Below are positions 1 to 9,794 of a DNA stretch of 64,000 nt, piece by piece. Source of the DNA: Pantoea endophytica (GTDB lineage: Bacteria; Pseudomonadota; Gammaproteobacteria; Enterobacterales; Enterobacteriaceae). Made by a program: the position numbers and the translations under genes. The first letter of the stretch is position 1; each line of letters starts with the position of its first letter. The notes beneath the pieces were generated by a model. That model saw only the letters and a program-made list of their open reading frames with translations. It did not search any database and had not been told where the DNA came from. The stretch covers positions 62,001-126,000 of the forward strand of contig NZ_PJRT01000005.1 in assembly GCF_002858935.1 (NCBI RefSeq), given 5' to 3'.

Positions 1-137
1 AAAAAAAGTAAGCTGCCTTGTCCGTATCATTCGATAAAGATCAAGCACTGCGATGGCCTCACGCGTTTTGCACAAAAGAGACTGAGCATTTCAATTCAAT
101 GGTCAGGCACTGCATCAATGTCACAGAGTTAGCCGTA

Positions 138-1016
138 TCACTGGCTAATCAAACTGAGTAGATGCATCACCGTCCTGGAGGGATTGTTGCGCCGCCAGGC
201 AAAGGCGATATCGGTAAACAGGGTGTTATTCTCTATTTCGCAAAACGTAACGTGCGGGTTGCTCACACAGCACATGGACTCTGGTACCAACGCGATGCCG
301 CAACCTGCTCCGACCATGCCGAGAGACGAGGTGATTTGGGGAGCCTGAATAAATCGTGTTGTGGTGAACCCCGCGCGCAGACAGGTGCTGACGATGAGCT
401 CATACAGGCTGGGTGCGACTTCACGCGGAAACATAATCAATGTTTCGTCCACCAACTGCGCTAATGCAATGGTGCCAGAGGAGCTACATGCATGGCCCGC
501 AGGTAACGCAATCATCATTCTTTCGGTAGCGATGACTTTCAAATTGAACGCTTTGCTGCTTTCACACGGCAAACGAATAAACGCCGCATCAAGCAACCCA
601 TCCCGCAGATCCTGCATCAGCAAAGCCATATTCTCCTCCCTGGCAATGAGTTCCATTGCCGGATAACGCGTTCTAAAACGCTGAAGAAGGTCAAACACGG
701 GTGCCCCGAAAGCGACAGAACTGGCAAACCCGAGCGACATCTGTCCGCTTATGCCCCGCGCCATACCACGGGCTTTCTCAAGCGCATGGTCGGCCAGCTG
801 CACAATCTCATTGGCGTCATTTAGGAATGCCCTTCCCGCATCGGTGAGTTCAACGCCGCGCGTCAGGCGTTTCAGTAATGGTGTCCCAATCTCATGTTCC
901 AGCCGCTGTATTTGCTGGCTCAGCGGTGGCTGAGAAATGCCAAGCATTTCTGCAGCACGAGTGAAATGTAGCGTCTCGGCGACAGCAACAAAATAACGCA
1001 GATGGCGAAGTTCCAT
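138..1016 (-). CDS. budR: LysR-family regulator of the 2,3-butanediol operon
   Basis: This 292-aa protein has the usual LysR length. An N-terminal winged helix-turn-helix covers about residues 1-60 (MELRHLRYFVAVAETLHFTR, then AAEMLGISQPPLSQQIQRLE), followed by a periplasmic-binding-type effector domain. It is transcribed away from budA, with about 100 bp between the two starts. That is the arrangement of the acetate-responsive BudR/AlsR regulators, so it probably activates budABC when acids accumulate. The family and the divergent position are seen in the sequence; the effector is inferred from the bud system. Confidence 0.85.
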   Translation of the reverse strand: MELRHLRYFVAVAETLHFTRAAEMLGISQPPLSQQIQRLEHEIGTPLLKRLTRGVELTDAGRAFLNDANEIVQLADHALEKARGMARGISGQMSLGFASSVAFGAPVFDLLQRFRTRYPAMELIAREENMALLMQDLRDGLLDAAFIRLPCESSKAFNLKVIATERMMIALPAGHACSSSGTIALAQLVDETLIMFPREVAPSLYELIVSTCLRAGFTTTRFIQAPQITSSLGMVGAGCGIALVPESMCCVSNPHVTFCEIENNTLFTDIAFAWRRNNPSRTVMHLLSLISQ

Positions 1017-1120
1017 ATCAAAAACGTCTCAAAGTTAACAGGTTTCGCTATTGGATTCGGTAAGCCAAAAAGCCCACCATGATATTAACACGGCTTAACT
1101 ATTGGTTTGCGAGGTGGCAA
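1017..1120. promoter_or_regulatory. Divergent budR/budA control region
   Basis: About 100 bp lie between the LysR start and the budA start. A short dyad TTAACACGGCTTAA sits at 1085-1098 and could be part of a LysR operator. No confident -35/-10 pair was assigned. The role is inferred from the divergent layout. Confidence 0.35.
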
Positions 1121-1903
1121 ATGTGTAATTTTGTATCTGCCTGTTCATGCGAGGAACAGCTGAAAGAAACCGTCTTTAAACTCCATGATGATTCACCAGA
1201 AAAGGTTATCTATCAGACTTCACTGATGAGCGCGCTGCTGAGCGGTGTTTATGAAGGATCCACCACGGTGTCCGAGCTGTTAAAGAAAGGCGATTTTGGC
1301 CTGGGTACGTTCAACCAGCTGGATGGAGAACTCATTGCCTTCGACAGCAAGGTCTATCAGTTACGCTCCGATGGCAGCGCCAATCCTGCCCAGCCCGAGC
1401 AACAAACGCCGTTTGCTGTGATGACTTTTTTCAAACCTGAACATCGCCACCGCTTTACCGAAACCGCCACGCGAGAAGAGGTTCATCAGGTTATCGACAG
1501 CAAAATCACTTCAGATAACCAATTCTGTGCCATGCGTATCAGTGGTCGCTTTCATGCCGTACGGACTCGAACCGTTCCCTGCCAATGTCGCCCTTATCGC
1601 TCGATGCCGGAAGTGCTGGGCGATCAGCCAACCTTCGCATTTAAAGAGACGCAGGGTGAACTGATTGGCTTCCGTACGCCGCAGTACATGCAGGGAATCA
1701 ACGTGGCGGGTTATCACGAGCACTTTATTACGGATGACCGGCAAGGCGGTGGGCACATCCTCGATTATGTGCTGAAGGAGGGAATGCTGACCTTTGGCTC
1801 CATTAACAAGCTTGTCATTGATCTTCCCCGGGATACCGAATTTCTTCAGGCAGAGCTCACGCCGCACAATCTTGATGAAGCCATTCGCGCCGTCGAAAGC
1901 TAA
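1121..1903 (+). CDS. budA: Alpha-acetolactate decarboxylase
   Basis: The enzyme converts alpha-acetolactate to acetoin in the butanediol branch of mixed-acid fermentation. The C-terminal half carries the zinc-site segment ([20 protein letters not shown]) with the three conserved histidines, plus the RTRTVP arginine motif. An open frame extends upstream to 1079. The start at 1121 is preferred because GAGGTGG precedes it at proper distance and the protein then begins with the family-like N terminus containing CSCEE, giving 260 aa, the normal length. It is the first gene of budABC; budB starts 14 bp after its stop. Confidence 0.93.
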   Translation: MCNFVSACSCEEQLKETVFKLHDDSPEKVIYQTSLMSALLSGVYEGSTTVSELLKKGDFGLGTFNQLDGELIAFDSKVYQLRSDGSANPAQPEQQTPFAVMTFFKPEHRHRFTETATREEVHQVIDSKITSDNQFCAMRISGRFHAVRTRTVPCQCRPYRSMPEVLGDQPTFAFKETQGELIGFRTPQYMQGINVAGYHEHFITDDRQGGGHILDYVLKEGMLTFGSINKLVIDLPRDTEFLQAELTPHNLDEAIRAVES

Positions 1904-1917
1904 CAATAGGGGGCAAT

Positions 1918-3597
1918 ATGAAAACGTTAAAAACCCACACCCACTGGAACAGCGGCGCCGATCTCGTGGTCGCGCAGCTTGAAGCACAAGGCGTAAACCA
2001 CGTGTTTGGCATCCCCGGAGCCAAAATCGACAAAGTGTTTGATTCATTATTGGATTCTCCCATTCAGCTCATTCCTGTCAGGCATGAGGCAAATGCTGCC
2101 TTTATGGCCGCAGCGGTAGGCCGACTTACGGGACATGCCGGTGTTGCACTTGTGACCTCCGGACCAGGCTGCTCGAATCTGGTTACCGGCATGGCAACCG
2201 CCACCAGCGAAGGCGATCCGGTGGTGGCCATTGGCGGAGCGGTAAAACGATCGGATAGCGCCAAACAGGTTCACCAGAGCCTGGATACCGTGTCGATGTT
2301 TCGTCCGGTAACGAAATATGCTGTTGAGGTCACCGCCCCCTCCGCGCTGACCGAATGTGTCTCTAACGCATTTCGTTATGCAGAAAACGGACGCGGTGGA
2401 GGTGCCTTTATCAGCCTGCCGCAGGATATTGTTGATCAGCCGGTTTCCGGCAGCCCTTTGCAAAATAGTGGACACGTTAAGTTGGGCGCGGCCCCCGATG
2501 CCCTAATTGAGGCTGTCAGCCAGGAAATTAGCCGGGCGAAAAATCCGGTCATCCTGCTGGGCCTGATGGCCAGCCAACCAGAAAATAGCGCCGCAATCCA
2601 TGAACTGCTGTCAAAAAGCCAGATCCCCGTGACCAGTACTTACCAGGCTGCAGGCGCAGTCAGACAGGAGCACTTCTCAAGGTTTGCCGGACGGGTTGGA
2701 TTATTTAACAACCAGGCTGGAGACCGGCTATTACAGCAGGCGGACCTGATCATCACTATCGGTTATAGCCCGGTTGAGTATGAGCCGGCAATGTGGAACA
2801 GCGGCAAAGCCATCCTGGTACATATTGATGTGCTACCGGCTGATACGGATAACCGCTACCAGCCCGACGCAGAACTGGTAGGCGACATTGCGCAGACCGT
2901 ATGCAAGATTGCCGCCCGTATCCTCTCACCATTAACGCTAAGTCACGCTGCGGCCACAGTACTGGAAGACCGCCAGCAGCAACGGCGATTACTGGCGATG
3001 CAAGGTGCCAGCTTAAATCAATTTGCGCTGCATCCCCTGCGCATCGTGCATGCGATGCAAGACATCATTAACTCTGACATCAGCCTTACCGTTGATATGG
3101 GAAGCTTTCATATCTGGATAGCGCGCTATCTGTATAGCTTCCGTGCGCGCCAAATCATGATCTCTAATGGTCAACAGACCATGGGTGTCGCCCTACCCTG
3201 GGCTATTGGTGCCTGGCTGGTTGATCCTTCACGCAAGGTGGTATCGGTGTCCGGGGACGGCGGATTTTTGCAATCAAGCATGGAACTGGAAACTGCCGTC
3301 AGGCTGAAGGCCAATATCCTGCACATCATATGGGTTGATAACGCCTACAACATGGTCGCCATGCAGGAAGAGAAAAAGTATCAGCGCATTTCAGGCGTCA
3401 GTTTCGGTCCGGTGGATTTTAAAGCCTATGCCGAAGCCTTTGGCGCAGCCGGCTTCTCCGTTAACAGTGCGGCAGAACTTGAGCCAACATTGCGCAAAGC
3501 AATGGATGTCAGCGGCCCCGCTGTGGTCGCAATTCCGGTCGACTACAGCGATAACCCGCTACTGATGAGTCAGTTACACCTGAGTCAAATTCTCTAA
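1918..3597 (+). CDS. budB: Catabolic acetolactate synthase
   Basis: This 559-aa thiamine-diphosphate enzyme condenses two pyruvates to alpha-acetolactate. The N-terminal Pyr domain has the catalytic glutamate in [11 protein letters not shown] (about residue 60). The central domain resembles the FAD-independent acetolactate synthases. The C-terminal PP domain has the ThDP/Mg signature starting GDGGFLQSS and ending with an Asn (about residues 445-475). Single-subunit form, linkage to budA and budC, and length mark it as the catabolic AlsS/BudB type rather than an anabolic IlvB. A GGGGGC ribosome site precedes the ATG. Confidence 0.95.
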   Translation: MKTLKTHTHWNSGADLVVAQLEAQGVNHVFGIPGAKIDKVFDSLLDSPIQLIPVRHEANAAFMAAAVGRLTGHAGVALVTSGPGCSNLVTGMATATSEGDPVVAIGGAVKRSDSAKQVHQSLDTVSMFRPVTKYAVEVTAPSALTECVSNAFRYAENGRGGGAFISLPQDIVDQPVSGSPLQNSGHVKLGAAPDALIEAVSQEISRAKNPVILLGLMASQPENSAAIHELLSKSQIPVTSTYQAAGAVRQEHFSRFAGRVGLFNNQAGDRLLQQADLIITIGYSPVEYEPAMWNSGKAILVHIDVLPADTDNRYQPDAELVGDIAQTVCKIAARILSPLTLSHAAATVLEDRQQQRRLLAMQGASLNQFALHPLRIVHAMQDIINSDISLTVDMGSFHIWIARYLYSFRARQIMISNGQQTMGVALPWAIGAWLVDPSRKVVSVSGDGGFLQSSMELETAVRLKANILHIIWVDNAYNMVAMQEEKKYQRISGVSFGPVDFKAYAEAFGAAGFSVNSAAELEPTLRKAMDVSGPAVVAIPVDYSDNPLLMSQLHLSQIL

Positions 3598-3601
3598 TTG
3601 A

Positions 3602-4387
<786 letters not shown>

Positions 4388-4399
4388 TTCGCGGATCGT

Positions 4400-4435
4400 G
4401 CTTACCCATACTGCCGTGTGGGTAAGCTATTAATC
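4400..4435 (+). terminator. Hairpin terminator of the bud operon
   Basis: A 9-bp stem (GCTTACCCA at 4400-4408 pairing with TGGGTAAGC at 4419-4427) starts 13 bp after the budC stop and is followed by TATTAAT. The U-run is weak, so the efficiency is uncertain. Confidence 0.55.
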
Positions 4436-4578
4436 ATGCACTTTTGCCCGCCTGTCTCCGCCCAGCGCCTACCTTCCTGGGATTTTTCAGGACTGATGCA
4501 GCCGGATACCGTGATTGGTGCAGTCCGAAAGTAGCCACCTAAACAAGGTTGGTCAAATAGCAACCCACATATATCGGG

Positions 4579-4637
4579 TTTCGCCCATAGTGGACATGCA
4601 TTCTCCAAAGGCAGCTTTGTGCCAGAAGCGGACATTG
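4579..4637. repeat. Dispersed GTCCGCTT repeat, copy 1
   Basis: A diverged copy with the left motif (TCGCCCATAGTGGACAT) and the right motif (GCTTTGTGCCAGAAGCGGAC). The right half can fold as a GCTT..AAGC hairpin. It shares wording with copies at about 5.1, 10.8 and 12.6 kb. Confidence 0.7.
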
Positions 4638-4693
4638 TGAAGCCCGTATTGCATTGGCTAATGCGGAGCAGACCAAAGCCCTGCTAGCACGGG

Positions 4694-4990
4694 CTATTTC
4701 AATTCATAATCGAATTTTTCTTCCCAATTGAAATTCAGATCTTGCAGTTTTACCCTTTCAAAAACCTCGATTATTTTGTCGAAATAATTGCCAAGCCCCC
4801 CTCTGGATAGATCAGAATTCAGCCATATTATTTTTACTGGCCTTTCAATATCAGTGCTAAGGCGGTCCCACAATGCATCAAGATTTTTGCCATAGTAGGG
4901 TCAAAAGTTTAAAGATAAAGAAATAATAGAATGAAATTCTTTTTCATATAGGACGCATGCTCCATCCAAATAAAATTCATTAACTCTCAT
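4694..4990 (-). pseudogene. Barstar-family immunity protein, interrupted by TGA
   Basis: Read on the minus strand from ATG at 4990 to TAG at 4694 the frame encodes 98 codons with one in-frame TGA at 4903-4901 (codon 30). Right after the stop comes PYYGKNLDALWDRL, then ERPVKIIWLNSD. This is the diagnostic barstar core, equivalent to YYGENLDALWDCL of Bacillus barstar. Family members usually have Gly at the position of the stop, so a single GGA to TGA change would explain it. An in-frame GTG at 5005 could add five residues. Barstar-like proteins bind and block RNases; in enterobacteria they often serve as immunity proteins for polymorphic toxins. No toxin partner is visible nearby. AT-rich composition suggests transfer from elsewhere. 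Confidence 0.75.
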
Positions 4991-5087
4991 TTTCTGTTCA
5001 CTCACTTTAACTTTCTACCTGCAAATCAACTCACGAAAATACAAAAGATGTCAACCTTGACCGTTTTTACAATTGTCAACTTCCGCA

Positions 5088-5147
5088 ATTCGCTCTAAGC
5101 GGACCTTGTCTAAGACGGTCTTCTGCTTTGTGCCAAAAGCGGACATA
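5088..5147. repeat. Dispersed GTCCGCTT repeat, copy 2
   Basis: It contains the left module (ATTCGCTCTAAGCGGACCTTG) and the right module (GCTTTGTGCCAAAAGCGGACAT), separated by about 20 bp. Order and spacing are the same as in copies 3 and 4. Confidence 0.75.
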
Positions 5148-5184
5148 TTTTTTTATAAACCTAAACGGGCTCTGATGAAACTCA

Positions 5185-6038
5185 TTAGATATTTACTGAT
5201 CCAAATTGCATAATCTGGCTAAGATTCTCAGCACTAATTCCGGTGTTGAAACCATAGCTTTCAACTTCAGCTTTGTACCGTAAAGATGTACCGATGTGCA
5301 GGTCCATATTCATATTTCCGGGCAAAGCCAGTTCCCTTCCGGTGAGGCCAAAACGCACTATTCCCTCATCAGCAGCAGCACGCCTGATCTGCGCGGCAAG
5401 GCCAGTCGCATCATTAAGATGAAGTGTGACCGTCAAATGGGGATAAAGTTGAACAATGCGGCGGCAGAGCGCAGCCGTCTCAGCGGGAGAGGCTGCCCCC
5501 GAAGAATCCCGAAGTGTTACGCCTTCAATTCCCAGCAGACAAAAATAATCAACAAGCTGAAGAACCATGGCGTCGTTTGCTCTTCCCTCAAATGGACTGC
5601 CGAATACTGCAGACAGCTGCAAATCCGATACCACCCCACCACTTTTAAGTACGCCAATGGCCGGAATAAGCTGACGGAAGGTCTCTATGCGGCTTAGACC
5701 AAAAAGGTGAGCATTCATAGTTCACTGACCGATATGACCAGAGAGGCGCTGTTCAGACCATTTATAACCGCAAATTGAGCCCCTTCCTCATCATTTATGG
5801 TAATGCCGTGTTCAGTCAGGAGGTCTCTCCGGGTTCCATGAACGGCTAACGTAGTCGCACATTTACTGTCGTTACCGTCTCCGTGGAGATAGGGTCCCAG
5901 ATGGAGCATTGAATATCCGCAGGAATTTATGACCTGATTGATTTTGAGCCGGTTTTGCTGGCTAAGTGTGCGCCCTGTCCCTGAATAACATGCTAGAGAT
6001 TCCCTGAAATAAAGCCTCATTCCCTTCTCATGTCGCAA
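5185..6038 (-). pseudogene. Decayed HMG-CoA-lyase-like (HMGL) gene
   Basis: Two minus-strand open frames overlap as ATGA at 5715-5718: 107 codons (6038-5715) then 177 codons (5718-5185). Together they approximate one HMGL-like TIM-barrel protein. The join ISVSEL/NAHLFGLSRIETF matches the family's VSxSExHNxxN segment, so the break looks like a frameshift inside one gene. HLND and a C-terminal NTGISAENLSQIM segment are family-like. However, the N-terminal RDG catalytic motif is absent, and the usual GGLGGCP loop with the active-site cysteine reads TGRELALPG. An alternative is two translationally coupled non-catalytic proteins, which I consider less likely. It lies beyond the terminator of the tartrate-type operon. 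Confidence 0.6.
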
Positions 6039-6050
6039 AAATCAAATCCA

Positions 6051-6092
6051 GAAAATGCCAGCCTGTTTACCGCAGAGGTCACAGGCTGGCAT
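6051..6092 (-). terminator. Intrinsic terminator of the tartrate-type operon
   Basis: A perfect 12-bp stem (ATGCCAGCCTGT at 6055-6066 with ACAGGCTGGCAT at 6081-6092) lies immediately after the stop of the MFS gene. On the minus strand it is followed by TTTTC. Confidence 0.8.
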
Positions 6093-6095
6093 GCG

Positions 6096-7439
6096 TTAAT
6101 CTCCGGCGGGAAGGTGCCGGCGTGACGAAACCCGGAACGCCTGTCTGATATTCCAGACGCTCTCTGTGTTCCCTACGGCCAGAGCAAACAGTATTCCGCC
6201 CACAATGGAGAAAAGTCCCAGCACACTCCATGCCAGCGTCATATCCGTTCCGCCACCCAGATGTTTGAGGTACCCGGCGACAAGTGGCCCGCCAAACTGT
6301 CCGATGAAGTTACTGCAAGCGCCAACAAAAGCCACTGCGGGTACCGCTTTACGGGTGGGCAGAATTTCCGTGAGCCGCACATAAACCAGCGGAACAAGCA
6401 TCTTCATCGTCAGGCCGACGAACATAAACAGGGCAATCTGCACCCAGTAATAAGAGAGAGGGACAAACGCCGCAGCCGACAGCGCAATACCACACAAAAC
6501 TGTTGGGATCGCTGCGTGCAGACGTCGTTCCTGGTTGTATTTATCGGAGCGTCGGGTGATGTACCAGATGCCGACCATAGTCATCAGGAACGGCAAGCCG
6601 CTAATCAGTCCGACCATAAATTCACTGAGCGTGCCGTAACCTTTAAGCGCCGTCGGCAGCCACAACGTGAAGCCGTAAGCCAGCATGCTATGCAGTGAGT
6701 AACCAATAAGCATCAGCCAGAGCGCGGGTATCTTCAGAATGGTCCACCACGGGTCTGATTTCTCTTTCACATAGTTTGACTGTTCGGCAGCCAGGTCTTT
6801 CTGGATGTGGTCACGGTCACCTGCGCTGAGCCAGCTTGCAGCCTGAATGCTTTTGGGAACCAGATAAAACCAGATGATGCAAAATAGCCACGCCGGCGCG
6901 CCCTCAATGACCATCATCAAACGCCAGTCATGATGTGCCAGAATCCAGCCGGAAATCGGACCTGCCAGAAACGCGCCGGCGCCCAGGCTCAGGTTCCAGA
7001 TACCAAAAGCCCGTCCTCGCTCCGGTTTCATAAACCATTGCGCTAAAAACATCGCCGTGGCGGCCTGAATGGGACCTTCGGCCAGCCCCAGGAAGAAACG
7101 GATAGCAACCAGCTCGCTGAAGTTCCGCGTCAGACCGGTCAGCATGGCGCAGGCACCAAACAGAAACAGGCTGATGCCAATGATCCTTCGCGAACCAAAG
7201 CGGAGCGCCAGCCATCCCGCGGTAAACTGCGTAGCCACATAGCCCCATGCAAATGCGCCGCCAAGCCAGCCAGCTTCAACCGGACTGAGCCCCATTTCAG
7301 CCGTGATGTGCGGCAGCGCCATACCGATATTGACCCGGTCAAAGAATGATATGGTGTACATAATAAAGACGGCGGGTAATATTATCGTCCAGCGTTTTCT
7401 GCCGATAATGGTATTACCGCGGAGAGCATTGTCACTCAT
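6096..7439 (-). CDS. MFS carrier of the anion:cation symporter type (tartrate-like)
   Basis: This 447-aa, 12-helix major-facilitator protein has the N-terminal FFDRVNIGMALPHI segment typical of the anion:cation symporter (ACS) group, which includes tartrate, phthalate, glucarate and galactonate permeases. It also has the loop motif region GWLALRFGSRRI after helix 2 and a long cytoplasmic loop at about residues 200-235. A GAGGAAG ribosome site precedes the ATG. It is the last gene of a three-gene operon with the dehydratase and FAH-family genes and is followed directly by a terminator. Uptake of tartrate or a related dicarboxylate is inferred from context. Confidence 0.8.
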   Translation of the reverse strand: MSDNALRGNTIIGRKRWTIILPAVFIMYTISFFDRVNIGMALPHITAEMGLSPVEAGWLGGAFAWGYVATQFTAGWLALRFGSRRIIGISLFLFGACAMLTGLTRNFSELVAIRFFLGLAEGPIQAATAMFLAQWFMKPERGRAFGIWNLSLGAGAFLAGPISGWILAHHDWRLMMVIEGAPAWLFCIIWFYLVPKSIQAASWLSAGDRDHIQKDLAAEQSNYVKEKSDPWWTILKIPALWLMLIGYSLHSMLAYGFTLWLPTALKGYGTLSEFMVGLISGLPFLMTMVGIWYITRRSDKYNQERRLHAAIPTVLCGIALSAAAFVPLSYYWVQIALFMFVGLTMKMLVPLVYVRLTEILPTRKAVPAVAFVGACSNFIGQFGGPLVAGYLKHLGGGTDMTLAWSVLGLFSIVGGILFALAVGNTESVWNIRQAFRVSSRRHLPAGD

Positions 7440-7523
7440 GATAACTTCCTCATTTGGTACTTATGTAGGGGGAGGAAATGCTGATTTCAGCTCCTTTTAA
7501 ATATCAGCCAGTTCAGATTTTTA

Positions 7524-8369
7524 TTATTTTGATGGTGAGACGACATAGTTAGTAAGTCGCCCGATAGATTCTATTTCGACCTCAATGACATCACCGTCAT
7601 TAAGAAAAAGCGGTGGATTACGCGAGCGCCCCACGCCGCCTGGCGATCCCGTAAGAATGACATCCCCAGGAGAAAGTTGAGTAAATGTGCTCATATAGCT
7701 GATAATTTTATTTATCTTATGAACCATATTCGCGGTGCTGTCCTGCTGGACAATTTCGCCATTCAGCCAGGTTTTAAGCAGGAGATTTTGCGGATCAGTA
7801 ACATCATCACTGGTCACCAGCCACGGACCGAAGCCACCCGTCTTGCTCCAGTTTTTACCGGCGGTGAACCAGGTATGTTGCCAGTCGCGTACAGAACCGT
7901 CCATGTAGCAGGAGTAGCCGGCAATATAGTCCGCCGCTTCTGCTTCAGAGATATTAAGACCGGACTTCCCGATGATAATGACAAGCTCACCCTCGTAATC
8001 TAGTTGATCGCTCTGGGCTGGCTTAACGATTTCTCCGAGGTGGGCGGTCTGAGAATCTGAAAAACGAATGAATATTGTCGGTGCATCAGTAGTAATGCTG
8101 AATTCCGTTCGCTTATCCTGATAGTTCATCCCCACACACAGTATTTTCCCCGGATTTTCAATCACCGGTAAAAAAGTAATCTCAGACAACTGATAATCAA
8201 CGTCTGCATTGATATAGTTATCGGCAGTGGCTACTCCTTTCTCCCGGATAAAGCTTTTCAGGTCAGGAGTGTCTATATCGGTCCGGCTTCTTAAATCTAT
8301 AATCCCTTCAAACTTCAGGATGCCGTAACTTCTATATCCATCAGGCGTCAGGTAATTTAAAAGTTTCAT
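7524..8369 (-). CDS. Fumarylacetoacetate hydrolase (FAH)-family protein
   Basis: This 281-aa protein has the FAH fold. An N-terminal cap region is followed by the catalytic domain with ILCVGMNYQDK, the metal-ligand segment (YEGELVIIIGKSGLNI), then MDGSVRDWQ and LSPGDVILTGSPGGVG. Members hydrolyse or decarboxylate 2-oxo acids with Mg or Mn. The open frame extends 14 codons upstream, but the start at 8369 (MKLLNYLTPDG) matches the family N terminus. It lies between the dehydratase and the carrier genes, so it may process the oxo-acid produced by the dehydratase. Exact substrate unknown. Confidence 0.8.
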   Translation of the reverse strand: MKLLNYLTPDGYRSYGILKFEGIIDLRSRTDIDTPDLKSFIREKGVATADNYINADVDYQLSEITFLPVIENPGKILCVGMNYQDKRTEFSITTDAPTIFIRFSDSQTAHLGEIVKPAQSDQLDYEGELVIIIGKSGLNISEAEAADYIAGYSCYMDGSVRDWQHTWFTAGKNWSKTGGFGPWLVTSDDVTDPQNLLLKTWLNGEIVQQDSTANMVHKINKIISYMSTFTQLSPGDVILTGSPGGVGRSRNPPLFLNDGDVIEVEIESIGRLTNYVVSPSK

Positions 8370-8448
8370 AGGAAGTTTCCGCGGTGCCTCCGGTTCTGCA
8401 CCGGGAGGCACAATAAGTGATTAAGGAAATCGATATACCCGGCTGAAA

Positions 8449-9612
8449 TTATTCCGCTAGCGCACGCATTTCTTTAATAAGGTCGGATTTGCCTTCGAAA
8501 CCGATGCCCGGCAGTTCCGGCATGATGATGTGGCCATCCTCAACCTTCACAGAATCCGGGAAGCCACCGTATGGCTGGAACAGGTCTGGATAGCTTTCGT
8601 TCCCGCCCAGACCGAGACCCGCAGCAATGTTCAGGGACATCTGATGGCCGCCGTGCGGAACGCAGCGTGACGGTGACCAGCCGAACTGTTCCAGCACGTC
8701 CAGCGTGCGCAGATACTCAACCAAGCCGTAAGAGAGCGCGCAGTCAAATTGCAGGTAATCACGATCCGGGCGCATACCGCCATAACGCAGCAGATTGCGC
8801 GCATCCTGATGTGAAAAAAGGTTTTCACCAGTTGCCATTGAGCCCGGGTAAAATTCTGACAGCGCAGCCTGAAGGGAATAATCAAGTGGATCGCCAACCT
8901 CTTCGTACCAGAAGAGCGGGTATTCGCGCAGCATCTTAGCGTAGGCAATCCCGGTTTCCAGATCGAAGCGGCCGTTAGCATCCACTGCCAGGCGGGCTTC
9001 ACTGCCGATTTCGTCAAGAACCGCCTCAATGCGGCGACGATCTTCTTCAAGCGATGCGCCACCAATTTTCATTTTTACAACGTTATAACCACGGTTAAGA
9101 TAGCCGCGCATTTCCTGGCGCAGTGCGCTCAGGTCTTTACCAGGATAATAATAACCACCGGCCGCATAGACGAAGACACGTGGATTGGCTTCAACCCCTT
9201 TCATTTCTGCCAGCAGGCGAAACAGCGGTTTATTGGCGATTTTTGCCGTGGCATCCCAGATGGCCATGTCCAGCGTGCCTACGGCGACCGAACGTTCACC
9301 GTGACCGCCCGGCTTTTCATTGCTCATCATTACGTCCCAGATTTTATGCGGATCCAGGTTGTCACCTTTGCCATTCAGCAGGCTATCGGGTTCAGCTTGC
9401 AGGATACGATCGCGGAAGCGTTCGCGGATAAGGCCGCCCTGACCATAACGGCCGTTAGAGTTAAACCCGTATCCCACCACGCGGCGTCCATCTACCTCAA
9501 CGTCAGTCACAACGGCCACCAGGCTCGCCGTCATTTTACTGAAATCGATGTACGCATTACGGATAGGGGAAGCAATCGGTTTGGTAATTTCAACAACGTC
9601 AAGGATACGCAT
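8449..9612 (-). CDS. tarD: Enolase-superfamily acid-sugar dehydratase, D-tartrate dehydratase-like
   Basis: A 387-aa mandelate racemase/muconate lactonizing-type enzyme. Visible catalytic elements in order are VKMKIGG (the Lys-x-Lys base, about residue 160), VDANGRFD (metal Asp), WYEEVGDPLD and TGENLF (metal Glu residues), and CVPHGGHQMSLN (His base). The KxK/His pair and the C-terminal stretch around GGNESYPDLFQPYGGF are as I recall for D(-)-tartrate dehydratase of Bradyrhizobium, which yields oxaloacetate. GGAGAG precedes the ATG at 9612. A 28-codon upstream extension is rejected because it has no ribosome site and covers the promoter. Substrate is inferred from similarity. Confidence 0.75.
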   Translation of the reverse strand: MRILDVVEITKPIASPIRNAYIDFSKMTASLVAVVTDVEVDGRRVVGYGFNSNGRYGQGGLIRERFRDRILQAEPDSLLNGKGDNLDPHKIWDVMMSNEKPGGHGERSVAVGTLDMAIWDATAKIANKPLFRLLAEMKGVEANPRVFVYAAGGYYYPGKDLSALRQEMRGYLNRGYNVVKMKIGGASLEEDRRRIEAVLDEIGSEARLAVDANGRFDLETGIAYAKMLREYPLFWYEEVGDPLDYSLQAALSEFYPGSMATGENLFSHQDARNLLRYGGMRPDRDYLQFDCALSYGLVEYLRTLDVLEQFGWSPSRCVPHGGHQMSLNIAAGLGLGGNESYPDLFQPYGGFPDSVKVEDGHIIMPELPGIGFEGKSDLIKEMRALAE

Positions 9613-9663
9613 GTTCTCTCCGGAAGTTCTCAGTCGGGATCGGTCAGATATGTTTGCCAAAAA

Positions 9664-9696
9664 ATGTGTTATGTCATGCCACATACTTATTGGCAT
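9664..9696. promoter_or_regulatory. Overlapping LysR-type operator dyads
   Basis: Between the divergent dehydratase and LysR genes are two interleaved dyads: ATGTG-N11-CACAT at 9664-9684 and ATGCC-N11-GGCAT at 9676-9696. An 11-bp spacer (T-N11-A type) is the hallmark of LysR-family boxes. The site is about 50-85 bp upstream of the dehydratase ATG. Confidence 0.6.
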
Positions 9697-9794
9697 AATG
9701 CATTTTCGTCGTACCTAAGGACCATTTCGTCCTTTCTGATACCCATCCTAAGCAGTTCTCACATGCTGTTCTAATGCCAAAGAGGCAGGTTGTA

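Larger units (their letters stand above)
4388..5184. other. Gene-remnant region between bud operon and HMGL-like remnant
   Basis: This 800-bp stretch has no intact gene. It holds the bud terminator, two copies of the GTCCGCTT repeat, and a broken barstar-like gene on the minus strand, all described separately. Base composition becomes clearly AT-rich around 4700-5080, unlike the flanking operons. A 77-codon open frame at 4402-4635 (minus) has no recognisable features and overlaps the terminator and a repeat copy. Confidence 0.6.

Noticed and set aside
128..147. Small hairpin TTAGCC/GGCTAA at the 3' end of the first LysR gene
   Set aside because: The stem is only 6 bp, overlaps the stop codon region and has no T-run on the minus strand.
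4402..4635. 77-codon minus-strand open frame after budC
   Set aside because: It overlaps the bud terminator and a repeat copy, has no ribosome site and no recognisable motif.
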